This document shows positions 46,011-56,441 of a stretch of DNA of 64,000 bases, one piece after another. Numbering within the stretch: the stretch's first letter is position 1; every line of letters starts with the position of its first letter. Source of the DNA: Benincasa hispida (lineage: Eukaryota > Streptophyta > Magnoliopsida > Cucurbitales > Cucurbitaceae); contig NC_052357.1 in assembly GCF_009727055.1 (NCBI RefSeq), positions 4,309,200 through 4,373,199 of the forward strand, in the 5' to 3' direction. The position numbers and the translations under genes are program-made. Under the pieces are notes generated by a model, which was given only the letters and a program-made list of their open reading frames with translations, did no database searches and had not been told where the DNA came from.

Positions 46011-46660
46011 GAAATACGGTAGGATCCTCCACCTTTCCCGTCCAGGCTGAAAAAGAAAGATGATAGCAAGCAATTTTAGAGGTTTTTGAACGTTCTTCGA
46101 CAGCTACACATTAATATTCCCTTGATAGAAGAATTAGGGCAGATGCCGAGTTATGTAAAGTTTCTCAAGGATATTCTCGCCAATAAGAGAAAGATTGGGG
46201 AAAATGAACGGTTGCGTTAACATAGAAGAGTAGCACTCTGTTTAAAAACAACCTCCCCACTAAAATGAAGGACCATTGGACCTTTACATTTCCCTACACA
46301 ATAGAAGGGAATATGGTCAAGAACGTGCTGTGCAATTTAGGGGCAAGCATAAATCTGATGCCCTTGTCAATTTTTAAGAAGATGGATATCGGCGAAGCAA
46401 GACTAACCACGATCACATTACAGCTGGCCGATAGATCGATAAAGCTTCCTGAGGGCAAGATAGAAGATGTTCTCGTGTAAGTGGACAAGTTTATCTTCCT
46501 TGCAGACTTTGTCATATTGGATTACAAAGCCGATAGAGAAATCCCTATCATTCTGGGTCGACCATTTGTCGCGACAGGGCGAGCACCTGACGATGTGTAG
46601 AAAGGAGAACTGACCATCAGGGTCGATGTTCAGAAGGTAAAATTCAATGTACTCAATGCG
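46011..46660 (+). pseudogene. Zeta protease, broken
   Basis: The linker with LRQLHINIPLIEELGQMP and FLKDILANKRK precedes the protease. The active-site motif reads CNLGASINLMP: the catalytic Asp is Asn (46334-46336), a G-to-A change. LQLADRSIKLPEGKIEDVLV and an [13 protein letters not shown] segment near 46540 follow after a stop. The enzyme would be dead even with an open frame. Confidence 0.82.
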
Positions 46661-48092
46661 TTGAAGTACCCAGGTGATATAGAAAACTGCCAATATATCG
46701 AGGAACTGTGGGAAGGACATTGGCACGAACACTTGAAGGAGGTCGAAGAAGAAAATTTTGAAATCAGTACAATATTGGAGGAGGACTGCACTGCAATTTA
46801 TGTGGAAGAACATTTTGAACCACTCAAGTTGTCTGAACGAACTTCACAACGCATTAAGCCATCTCTGGAAGAACCACCTGTGCTGGAGTTAAAGTCATTG
46901 CCCGTGCACCTTAAGTATGCTTACTTAGGAAGTAAAGACACATTACCGGTTATCATTTCCGCATCGCTGAGTAAGGAAAAAGAAGATGCACTCATACAGA
47001 TCATAAAGAGTAACACAAAGGCCTTACGATGGACCTTGGTAGACATTCGAGGAATCAGTCCTTCATATTGTATGCACAAGATTCGTCTGGAAGAGGAAAA
47101 CTGGATCCGTAGAAAGGCAACGTCGCTTGAACCCTGCCATGAGGGAGGTCGTAAAGAAGGAAATAGTAAAGTGGCTGGACGCTGGTGTCATCTACCCAAT
47201 ATCTGATAGCATCTGGGTGAGCCCAATGCAGTGTGTTCCGAAGAAAAGGGGGATGACAGTCATCACTAATGACAAGAATGAATTGATTCCCACAAGGACG
47301 ACTACGGGGTGGAGAATTTATATGGATTATCGCAAGTTGAATTTGGCCACTAAAAAGGACCACTTCCCACTCCCGTTTATTGATCAGATGTTAGAAAACT
47401 TGCGGGGAATGAATTTTTCTACTTTCTTGATGGCTATTCAGGGTATAACCAAATAGCAATTGCGCCGGAGGACCAAGACAAAACAACCTTTACGTGCCCA
47501 TTTGGTACGTTCGCATTCCGACGCATGCCATTTGAAATCTGCGATGCACCAGGCACTTTTCAACGATGCATGATGGCAATATTTTCAGATTACTTGGAGG
47601 AGTCAGTCGAGGTATTCATGGATGATTTCTCGGTCTTCGAAAATAATTATGACTCCTGTTTATCTAACCTTGAAAAGGTCTCTCGTGGCAACAAATCTTG
47701 TTTTGAACTGGGAAAAATGTCACTTTATGGTGGAAGAAAGTATAGTTCTAGGTCACAAAATCTCTAAAGCAGGTTTGGAAGTTCATCAAGCAAAGATCGA
47801 CGCAATTTCCAAGTTACCCCCACCAGTGAACGTAAAAACGCTTAAGAGCTTCCTGGGACACGCTGGATTTTATAGAAGATTTATTCGCAACTTGTCCCAG
47901 ATCGAAAGGCCCCTGAGTGCACTTCTTGAAGCTGACCAAGAATATAACTTTGATGATGTGTGCACCAAAGCATTCAACACATTGAAAGATGCGCTTATCT
48001 CCACACCCATTTTGATTGCGCCAGATTGGACGCAACCATTTGCGTTGATGTGTGATGCCATGGGATATGCTGTGGGCGCAGTTTTAAGTTAG
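46661..48092 (+). pseudogene. Zeta reverse transcriptase, broken
   Basis: Pre-RT linker: PPVLELKSLPVHLKYAYLG and TLPVIISASLSKEKE (46661-47040). RT: MQCVPKKRGMTVITND (47227), GWRIYMDYRKLN, KKDHFPLPFIDQML, then frameshifts near 47100, 47415 and 47680. The catalytic FMDDFSVF (MDD codons 47618-47626) is intact. Thumb: NLVLNWEKCHFMVEESIVLG and FLGHAGFYRRFIRNLSQIE, then TPILIAPDWTQPFALMCDAM leading into RNase H. A stop at 48090 looks like CAG to TAG. Confidence 0.88.
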
Positions 48093-48420
48093 CGCAAGGA
48101 TAAAGTATTGTACCCTATTTATTATGCAAGTAAAACATTGAACGATGCACAGGAAAACTATACAACCATAGAGAAGGAAATGCTCGCAGTGGTGTTTGCA
48201 CTGGAAAAGTTTCGACAATACGTAATTAGAATAATCGTTGTTGTGTTTACGGATCACTCTGCGATCAAATATTTGATGACAAAGAAGGATGCAAAACCAA
48301 GGCTTATACAGTGGGTGTTGCTACTGCAAGAATTTGACCTAGAGATTAAAGACAGGAAGGGCACCGAGAACCAAGTCGCTGATCATTTGTCAAGATTGGA
48401 GAATTGCGAGGTTCAAGGTA
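48045..48420 (+). pseudogene. Zeta RNase H
   Basis: MCDAMGYAVGAVLS (Asp kept), a stop, then [69 protein letters not shown] and [10 protein letters not shown]. Apart from the TAG at 48090 the domain is open, and the usual acidic residues are present. It follows RT directly in the same polyprotein. Confidence 0.86.
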
Positions 48421-49843
48421 AAGAAAAAGATATTGAAGAAAGATTCCTCGATGAGCTGCTGATGGCAGGGGGCATTGATATTCCCTGGTATGCGGACATC
48501 GTGAACTTCATCGTTTGCGGTCAAATACCGGATGACTATACATACCAACAGAAGAAGAAGCTAAGACATGATGCTAAATTTTATTTCTGGGATGATCCAT
48601 TCCTATATCGACAGGGACCTGATCATATATTATGTCGATGGGATCCTGAGCATGAAGCCAAGCACATTTTAGATCTCTATCATGAGTCCTCGTATGGAGG
48701 ACATTTTGGGGGGCAAAGGACCACAGCAAAGGTCCTATAGTGTGGCTACTTCTGGCCAACACTGTTTAAGGATGCCCTTGCCTATGTTGTGCAATGCGAC
48801 AAGTGTCAGAGGATGGGGAATATGTCTAAAAGGAATGAAATGCCATTGACATCAATCTTAGAAGTTGAATTATTTGATGTTTGGGGAATTGACTTCATGG
48901 GCCCGTTTCCACATCCGAAGGTCATCAATATATCCTGGTTGCGATTGATTATGTATCAAAATGGGTTGAGGCTATCGGATGTGCCAAAAATGATGCGGCA
49001 ATAGTGGCGAAGTTTTTGAAGAAAAACATTTTTGCTCGATATGGGACGCCACAGCTCTTAATCAGCGATGAGGGCTCTCACTTTATCAACCGCATAATTG
49101 CCAACCTGTTAACTAAATTTAACGTCAGCCATCGAGTTGCGACTGCTTATCACCCACAAACTAATGGGCAAGCAGAGATTTCTAACAGAGAGATGAAAAC
49201 TATCTTGGAGAAGGTAGTCAATACTTCTAGGAAGGATTGGTCACCCAAGCTTGATGAAGCACTATGGGCTTACAGGGCTGCCTATAAAACACAAATTGGT
49301 ATGTCTCCGTATGCCCTAGTCTTTAGAAAAGCTTGTCATTTGCCGCTCGAATTGGAACATAAAGCGATGTGGGCATGTAAGAAGCTGAAGTTTGATTTAG
49401 CAAGTGCGGGGAAAGTCCGGAAGCTGCAATAAATCAGCTGGTCGAATGTCGAAGGGACACTTATGAAAATGCCAAGATCTATAAGGAGAAAACCAAGAAG
49501 TGGCATGACGACCGCATAAACGATCAGACATTCGCCGAAGGTCANCAAGATCTATAAGGAGAAAACCAAGAAGTGGCATGACGACCGCATAAACGATCAG
49601 ACATTCGCCGAAGGTCAACAGGTATTATTATTTAATGCTCGTTTACGATTGTTCTTAGGAAAGTTGAAGTCTCGCTGGTTTGGACCGTTCAAAATCAATA
49701 CTATCTTTCCTTATGGAGTAGTGGAACTAACAACGTTAGACGGGAACAACGCGTTTAAAGTCAATGGTCAACGAATTAAGCCTTACTACGAAGGTGACTT
49801 CGAGCGATGCATGGACGCCATTGATTTGAGCAAGCAGGATTAA
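48421..49843 (+). pseudogene. Zeta integrase, broken late
   Basis: Zinc-binding region with [11 protein letters not shown] (48680), a TAG near 48740 and CDKCQRMGNMS (48795). The catalytic triad is complete: Asp in GIDFMGP (48891-48893), Asp in ISDEGSHF (49067-49069) and Glu in [10 protein letters not shown] (49175-49177). Frameshifts lie near 48935 and 49430. The C-terminal tail runs KSRWFGPFKINTIFPYGVVE to LSKQD at 49843. A 72-bp duplication with an N (49473-49617) interrupts the tail but looks like an assembly artefact. Confidence 0.86.
49473..49617. repeat. Exact 72-bp duplication around a single N
   Basis: 49473-49544 and 49546-49617 appear identical base for base, with the only N (49545) between them. 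The protein of one copy (KIYKEKTKKWHDDRI) joins correctly to both sides. This fits an unmerged contig overlap better than a biological repeat. Confidence 0.85.
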
Positions 49844-50690
49844 ACCGCTTGCGGTAATTCTGGGAACTTCTTTTAATCAACATCCCTATCTATGTTTACT
49901 TGCTTTCTTTACAGTTTCCTTTCACTGCTTTCTAAATAATGTATTTATTGCTTTTTTAGAATTAGTCTTTACTGCTTGTAATTCTTTTCACTTTAATTTT
50001 TCATGTCATGTTTAAATCGTTGAGTTTGTATACATTCGTAGCGTTGGTCTTTAATTTTTGTGAATGATTGGATGAAACATTAAACACCGCCACATCTTTT
50101 CGACTTGCATTTCTGATGAATTAAACAGAAAGTTAAAAATTGGTATGTAACGCGATGATGGGTGCATAGTGTGTTAACAAGAGACACCTTGCGGCCATTA
50201 CACTCAAATGCATTGAGTTGAGGGATGTGTTGTACTCGTATATGTCCTTTGCCTGTCCTTAGCTAAATGCACTATGTTGAGGTATCCTCCAAAAAGGTGT
50301 TTAGTTAAGGGGAGTATTGCGGGGGTGTATGCATTGTTGCCCGTCCTCAGCAAAAATGTACTTGCGTTAATAGAAGCACGGTGTTAATTTTTTATCATGC
50401 ACACGTTTGAATCGAATTCAAACAATGACATCCGAATTCTCATATTCTCGTACAGGTACAAAATTTTGTATTGCGTTAATTTGTAATTATTTGTATACTT
50501 TGTTATTATTAAATATAATGAGTATATTCACTCCGATTTTTGCTTGTGCCTTTTTCTTTATCATCCTTTGTCAATACTTGCGATGTTCTTAATTTTTTAT
50601 TTTTCTGTTCTTCATTGTGTTGCTATGATGTAATATATGTTTGTACTTAGAAACATTTCTCATACTTATAAGAGTATAAGCTTAATTTCA
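49844..50690 (+). other. Zeta 3' untranslated region and junction to D LTR
   Basis: T-rich, without motifs of known proteins. Repeated short words (TGTCCTTAGC, GTCCTCAGC, TGCACT/TGTACT) lie between 50220 and 50360. The D-type LTR becomes recognisable at about 50690, starting in the middle of that LTR. No LTR start or polypurine tract is seen, so the deletion joint lies here. Confidence 0.6.
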
Positions 50691-51185
50691 TACATTTGCA
50701 TCAACGCTTAGGACAAGAGTAGAGACTTAGGGATAAACTCAATGAATATTTTGCATTCAATACATACGTCCTAGACTTAAGGGACTCGCATTTACATTGG
50801 GAAATGATTTGTTGGGCATGGTTGTAACATGATCGCAAAGTTTGACGCATTCCCGAGTAACGCTAGCTAAAGATCTTCTCAACCCGTTCATCGCATACTC
50901 ATTGCATCTATCAACGTAACTCTCTTTTTCAAATCCGCCGCCTTTATTTACTCCTTTTTTTCATCACGCAACAACACACCCACACTTATTTATTTACTTG
51001 GTTACCACAAAGTTTTCATAAACATTATCAACGCAACTATTTTCACAAGTCCCTGTGTTCGACCCTGGACTTATCAGGAAACTCAGAGGAATTTACACTT
51101 AAATTCCGCTGGGGAAACTTGAGTGCACAACACAATCCATCAACGCATATCATCCATATTTCCACTTCATAAAATTCAAGCATCA
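50691..51185 (+). repeat. D-family 3' LTR, 5' part missing
   Basis: Matches 42275-42763 (end of the 5' LTR), including the U5 box with hairpin CCTGG 51064-51068 and TCAGG 51074-51078, and ends AAGCATCA at 51185. About 1.1 kb of the LTR is missing. The GTCAT target duplication follows. Confidence 0.87.
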
Positions 51186-51192
51186 GTCATCA

Positions 51193-52694
51193 AGAATCGC
51201 GGACAGACTGAGTCGTAGCTAGCCGCAGAGGAACGCACCTAGCTTCGATATGTTGACCACACTCCAATCGCATGCGGAAAGAATCCCATCGGAGCCGTCG
51301 ATCTCCTGGGTGCAGACGGGTTTCGGCATCCAGATATAATCGACGTCCAACCCTACTCCAGCAGTAGATCTGCTGACCTCCCGGATGTATACAACATTCG
51401 ACGTCCAGATCCGATCAAAGCCCAGCCACCCGCACACACCTGATTTGTCGATGGCGTCCAGACTCGACCATTCTTCACGGTAAACCCTTGGTACAGATAG
51501 GAAGCCGCGACGATTTCCTTGGCTTGACCAGCTGCGGCTTCCTTGGCGGTGTCTCTGACCAGCAGCCTCTGGCGGTGGATTAGTCGGTCCATTCTGACTG
51601 CAGTGGCGTCAGTCCTGTCATGTTTTTGATGAACTCTTCAGCAGGTGTGAATGGGAAGAGATTAAAAATAGATTTCTTTTTCTTCAGCAACAACTTGCGA
51701 ATTTTAGGTCAGTTCTTGGCACAAACTTGCAAAATGCTCAACCGAAGCCATCCAATCTACAGCTATGCTCCGAGAACCCGGTAAACTTTTTCCATTCCTT
51801 ACTGGAAATTTGTTATCTGGATCAATGGGACATTTTGCAGGAATTATTATTGGAGAAAAGCTAAATTGCCAAAATTATTTCTCTTGGTCGCAATCCATCA
51901 GAATGGTTCTAGAAGGAAGACAAAAATTTGGTTATCTAACTGAGGAGATACCCAAACCTGAACCCGGTAGCCCCCACAAACGCATCTGAAGAGCAAAAGA
52001 TTCGTTGCTACGATCAGTTCTGGTGAATAGCATGGAACCTCAAATTGGCAAACCATTACTTTATACGGCAACTGCCAAAGACATTTGGGATGCAGTGCAG
52101 CAGTTGTATTCGAAGAAGCAGAATGCATCCCGCCTTTATACTTTATGTAAGCTAGTTCATGAATGTAAGCAAGGGACTATGGATGTAACGTCGTACTTCA
52201 ACAAACTATCCTTGTTACGGCAAGAAATGGACTTATGCCGTGAGATTATCTGGAAATGTACACATGATGGGACGTAGTATTCTAAAATTGAGGAAGCTGA
52301 TCAAGTGTATGATTTTCTGGCTGGGCTAAATCCGAAGTTTGATAGTGTTCGCAACAGGATATTGGGCCAACGTCCTACACCGTCACTGATGGAGATGTGC
52401 TCTGAAATATGCCTAAAAGAAGACACGTCTAGTGCAATGAATATTTCAGTAGTTACATCTATTGAGGCTGTTGCTTTTGCCACCAAGTCTTCCGGATCTG
52501 ACAGTGACAAGAAACCTCCACCTGTTTGTGAGCATTGCAAAATCCTATGTCACACAAAAGATCAGTGCTTGAAGCTGCATGGAAAACCTCCAAACAACGA
52601 TATTCACAGGACAAGACTAGTCTTGAAGGGGCTCTGGTCTCAACGAATGACAAGGCATCGACTCTACTTCAAGCTGACGGTCAGAGTAACTTAA
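51193..52694 (+). pseudogene. Kappa gag, broken
   Basis: A Copia gag core is readable from 51765 (FAGIIIGEKLNCQNYFSWSQ, RMVLEGRQKFGYLTEEIP), then LLYTATAKDIWDAVQQLYSK and YTLCKLVHECKQGTMDVTSY (52005-52277), and YDFLAGLNPKFDSVRNRILG (52305). A CCHC zinc knuckle, C-x2-C-x4-H-x4-C, is intact at 52527-52568. The first 500 bases are GC-richer and open in parts in the same direction (SADLPDVYNIRRPDPIK), probably the gag N-terminus, but I cannot confirm that. Confidence 0.78.
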
Positions 52695-53227
52695 GTGTTG
52701 TCGGGGTCAGTGCAATTGCACACTCAGGTACGACTCAGTTCTTTGGCTTTATTAGCATTAATGGAAAACGACCTTGGATTGTGGATTCTGAAGCAACAGA
52801 TCACCTGATCGAGTCTTCTGATCATTTTATATCATATCACCCAAGCGCCAGAAATGAAAAGATTAGAATCGCAGAAGGGTCATTTGCTCCTATCGCAGGA
52901 AAAGGACATCTTTCTCCTTTCGAGGGTCTAATATTATGTGATGTGTTGCATGTTCCTAGAATTTCATACAACTTACTATCTGTCAGTAAAATTACAAGGG
53001 ACCTGAACTATCAGACTGTTTTCTCACCCGACATTGTTTTGTTTAGGGATCTGAGCTCGGGGACGACGATTGGCACTGCCCGGCACGATAGAGAGCTCTA
53101 TTTCCTAACTGATGAAACTTCCTTTAAGGATGGTTATAAAACTAGTTTTGATTCTTTGAATTCCTCTACTGCTGAAACCGATTTTATGTTATGACATTAC
53201 CGTCTAGAACATCCCAATTATATATAT
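52695..53227 (+). pseudogene. Kappa protease and pre-integrase region
   Basis: The protease motif WIVDSEATDHLIESSDHF has Glu where the family has Gly after Asp-Ser (52784-52792), which should disable it. It is followed by GKGHLSPFEGLILCDVLHVP and NLLSVSKITRDLNYQTVFSP. The zinc-binding pre-integrase part starts with HYRLEHPN after a stop at 53192. The frame overlaps the end of gag in another phase, so a frameshift separates them. Confidence 0.83.
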
Positions 53228-54482
53228 ATGAAGTATCTTTTTCCGCATTTATTTCATAATAATAATCTATCATCCTTACATTGCGATGTGTGTATCCGGG
53301 ATAAACAAAGTCGTCTTTTTTTTCACTCTCAGCCTTACAAACCATCCAAACCTTTCAGTATTATCCACAGTGATGTTTGGGGTCCCTCACCAACCACTAC
53401 CTCTACAAGCAAACGGGTGTTTGTCACCTTTATTGACGATCACACCAGACTGACTTGAGTCTTTCTTTTGACCGATAAGTCTGAGGTGTCCTCTGTTTTC
53501 TAGCAATTCTATGCGACCGTAGAAATCCAGTTCAACACAAATATTGCCATTTTATGAAGTGACAACGGGCGTGAGTTCGTTAATAACTCGTTTAAGGACT
53601 TTCTAGTCTCTAAAGGAATTATCCATCAAAATCTCGTGTGCCTATACTCCCCAACAAAATGGAGTAGCCAAGAGGAAAAATAGGCATCTAGTAGAGGTCG
53701 CTCGTTCCCTTATGATATCTACCTCTTTTCCTTCCTATCTGTGGAGCGATGTTATCCTCACTGTAGCCCACCTTATCAACTGCATTCCTTCCTGTGTCTT
53801 ATCCTTTCATACTCCCCTTGATTGGTTCAAAAAGTCGTATCCTAACACCCGGTTAATCCCTGACGTACCTCTACGGGTGTTTGAATGTGTTGTCTTTGTC
53901 CATACCCACAGTCCCAACCGTATGAAATTTACTTCTCTTGCCCAGAAATGTGTCTTTGTTGGGTACCCTCTCCATCAACGTGGGTACAAGTGTTATCACC
54001 CCTTGTCTCGGAAATACTTTGTGTCTATGGATGTCACCTTTCTTGAGGATCAGCCTTTCTTTCCCATTAGTCCTCTTCAGGGGGAGAGTCCTAGTGAAGA
54101 GGCTAACTGGTCCACGTATTCTATTCCCCTAGAGGTGTCGGCTAGTCCTGTTCTTCCCACTAATCAAGTCCCTTGGATAACATACTACAGGAAGTATCTC
54201 AGGAAGGAAACAGTGTTGCATGTCGCTTCTCCAGCTCCAGTTCATGAGCTTAACTCGATCTCAGTCCTAGGTATGAACATCCCTGTTTGTGATACTGATG
54301 ATTGTATTGAGACTAATAATTGCAGAGTGGACAAAGATATAGAGATTGGTGACAGTGATGAGAAAATAGAGGGAATTGAGGAGGATGAAGAAACTGATGG
54401 AAAAGACAACACTGAGAAAATAACTCCAGCAAACGAGAATAGTGGAAGGGAAGGTGATTGTGTGGGAAGTCCTTCTAAATAA
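53228..54482 (+). pseudogene. Kappa integrase, broken
   Basis: HCDVCIRDKQSR completes the HHCC zinc site (53278). The first Asp is in IHSDVWGP (53365). The second Asp lies in SDNGREF after a TGA (53556). The catalytic Glu in the NGVAxRKNRHL motif is Lys (53670-53672). Then LWSDVILTVAHLINCIPS, CVFVGYPLHQRGYKCYHP (GKGYK-like) and an acidic linker with a long Glu/Asp run (54330-54440). Stops are at 53456 and 53503, and frameshifts near 53640. Confidence 0.83.
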
Positions 54483-54566
54483 AGATCCATAGATCAGATG
54501 GCTAGCTGAAGTAAGAAACTTGGAGAAGAGGAAAGTCGTGATGCGTCTCTCGATCTTCCCATTACC

Positions 54567-55755
54567 TTGAGAAAATGGACTAGGTCATGTACAAAGTTTC
54601 CTATGCATAGTTACATGACATATAGTAACTTATCTCCTGAGTTCAAGGCTCTCATTACCAGTCTAGATATGGTAACGGTTCCAAGTAATATACATGTTGC
54701 CATGGAAACTCCTGAGTGGAAGGCTGCAATTATAGAAGAAATGAGAGCTCTAGAAAAAAATGAGACGTGGGAACAAGTTGCTCTTCCTGAGGGGCACAAG
54801 ACGGTTGGATGTAAATGGGTTTTTACTGTCAAGTACAAATCTGATGGCTCGATTGACAGATATAAGGCGAGACTGGTAGCCAAAGGCTTTACTCAAACCT
54901 TTGGTATTGATTACTCTGAGACATTATCTCCTGTGGCCAAATTAATACGATTCGGGTGTTGTTATCTGTTGCTATTAATAAAGATTGGCCTTCGCACCAA
55001 TTGGATGTGAAGAATGCATTTCTTAATGGAGAACTCGAATAAGAAGTCTGTATGAGCCCTCCACTCGGCTTAAAAAACCAGTTTAAGCATCGAGTTTGTA
55101 GATTGAAGAAATCACTGTATGGGTTGAATCAGTCTCCAAGAGCCTGATGTGACAGATTTACCACGTTTGTTAAAGCACAAGGGTATGACCAGGAGCACTC
55201 AGATCACATGTTGTTTATAAAGAAGTAGGAAAGATCTCAGTACTTATTGTGTATGTAGATGATATTGTACTGACCGGTGCTGATACTGATGAAATTATGA
55301 GACTTAAATCAAAGATGGCTGAAGAATTTGAAATTAAAGATCTGGAAAAATTGCGGTACTTCCTTGGGATGGAGGTTGCTTGGTCGAAGGAGGGTATCTC
55401 TGTCTCACAACGAAAGTATACTCTGGATTTTCTCAAAGAAACAGGAATGACTGGGTGTAAACCTGTTGACACCCCTGCGGAGTATAATGCCAAACCGAGT
55501 AATGTTAATAATGGAGTTTCTGTCAGTAAAGAAAGATATCAGCGATTAGTCAGGAAGTTGATATATTTATCTCACACGAGACCTGATATATCTTATGTCG
55601 TGAGTGTTGTCAATCAGTTCATGCAAGCTCCCTACAAGGAACATATGACAACCGTCGAACGCATTCTACAATATCTAAAGGGAACTCCTAGTAAAGGCCT
55701 TCTATTCAGAAAGTCTAGTAAACATGACATAGAAGCATATACTGATTCGAACTGA
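54567..55755 (+). pseudogene. Kappa reverse transcriptase, broken
   Basis: Copia [62 protein letters not shown] (54567-54950), then a frameshift and stops (55041, 55147). YVDDIVLTGADTDEI has the catalytic YVDD intact (55252-55263). LEKLRYFLGMEVAWSKEGI, YTLDFLKETGMTGCKPVDTP, RKLIYLSHTRPDISYVVSVV and EAYTDSN lead into RNase H. The wording is of the RE1/TNT type of Copia. Confidence 0.88.
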
Positions 55756-56208
55756 GTTGGGTCTATTGTTGATGGAAAGTCTATATCTGGGTATTGCACT
55801 TTTGTCTGAGGCAACCTGGTCACTTGAAGAAGTAAAAAACAGGGAGTGGTTACCAAAAGTAGTGCAGAAGTCGAGTACAGGGCCATGAGTTTGGGGATAT
55901 GTGAAGAAATCTAGTTGAAGAAAAAGTTGATAGATCTTCGACAAGACAATGAGCTTCCAATGAAATTGTTCTGTGACAATAAAGCAGCAATAAGTATTGC
56001 CAACAATCCGGTCCAACACGATTGGACCAGACATGTAGAGATTGACAGACATTTTATCAAAGAAAGACTGGACAATGGGAGCATATTTATTCCCTACATC
56101 CCTTCTAATCAACAGATTGTAGATGTCCTTACAAAGGGGTTGTTAAGACAGAGTTTTTATTATTGTATCAGCATGTTGGGTCTGATTGATATTTACGCCC
56201 CAACTTGA
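55756..56208 (+). pseudogene. Kappa RNase H, broken
   Basis: DGKSISGYCTFV, SSAEVEYRAMSLGICEEI (55856), LFCDNKAAISIANNPVQHD (55968), HVEIDRHFIKERLDNGSI (56034) and VDVLTKGL (56118) give the standard Copia RNase H order. Stops at 55753, 55808, 55829 and 55912 all fall where the family has Trp, as TGG to TGA or TAG. Confidence 0.87.
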
Positions 56209-56215
56209 GGGGAAG

Positions 56216-56441
56216 TGTTGAAAAAGGGTTGGTTTGCCTTAGGGGCTTATTTGTAATTCTCTTATGAGCCTAGGGCTTTCTGTCTGTCTATTTATTTGAG
56301 CTGTCTTCCTGTATTTCTGTATTTACTTGTATAATAAAAAACTAGTCTAGATCGTGGTTTTTTCTCTCTGCCTTAAAGTTTTCCATGTAAATTATTCGTG
56401 TGTTTATATTCTCATTCCTCTTCTTTTTTCATCACATACAT
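56216..56441 (+). repeat. Kappa 3' LTR with polypurine tract
   Basis: The polypurine tract TTGAGGGGAAG (56205-56215) is followed by TGTTGAAAAAGGG, the LTR start. It runs to about CACATACA near 56441. A matching 5' LTR is absent. The right end is a guess based on the CA ending. Confidence 0.7.

Larger units (their letters stand above)
41152..51185 (+). mobile_element. Composite D/Zeta Ty3 element with target duplication GTCAT
   Basis: Flanked by GTCAT at 41147-41151 and 51186-51190. D-family 5' LTR (41152-42763), tRNA-Asp primer site and the start of a D gag, which breaks at 43522 into the 5' LTR of another element (Zeta) with gag, protease, RT, RNase H and integrase up to 49843. A 3' untranslated region follows, then the last ~500 bases of a D LTR. 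There is no Zeta 3' LTR and no D pol. Most simply, Zeta inserted into D gag and a later deletion removed Zeta's 3' LTR, D's pol and the first part of D's 3' LTR. Confidence 0.85.
51193..56441 (+). mobile_element. Kappa: Ty1/Copia element, 5' end missing
   Basis: Order gag, protease, integrase, RT, RNase H, polypurine tract, 3' LTR, which is the Copia order with integrase before RT. The left side begins at the end of Beta-prime with GC-richer DNA that may be the gag N-terminus. No 5' LTR or tRNA-Met primer site is present, so the start was lost, perhaps when Beta-prime inserted and was later truncated. Stops are mostly TGG to TGA or TAG and CGA to TGA. Confidence 0.87.

Noticed and set aside
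51219..51592. Host exon on the minus strand in the GC-rich block
   Set aside because: No recognisable domain or splice context; the plus strand runs towards Kappa gag. Kept as an open question in the findings.
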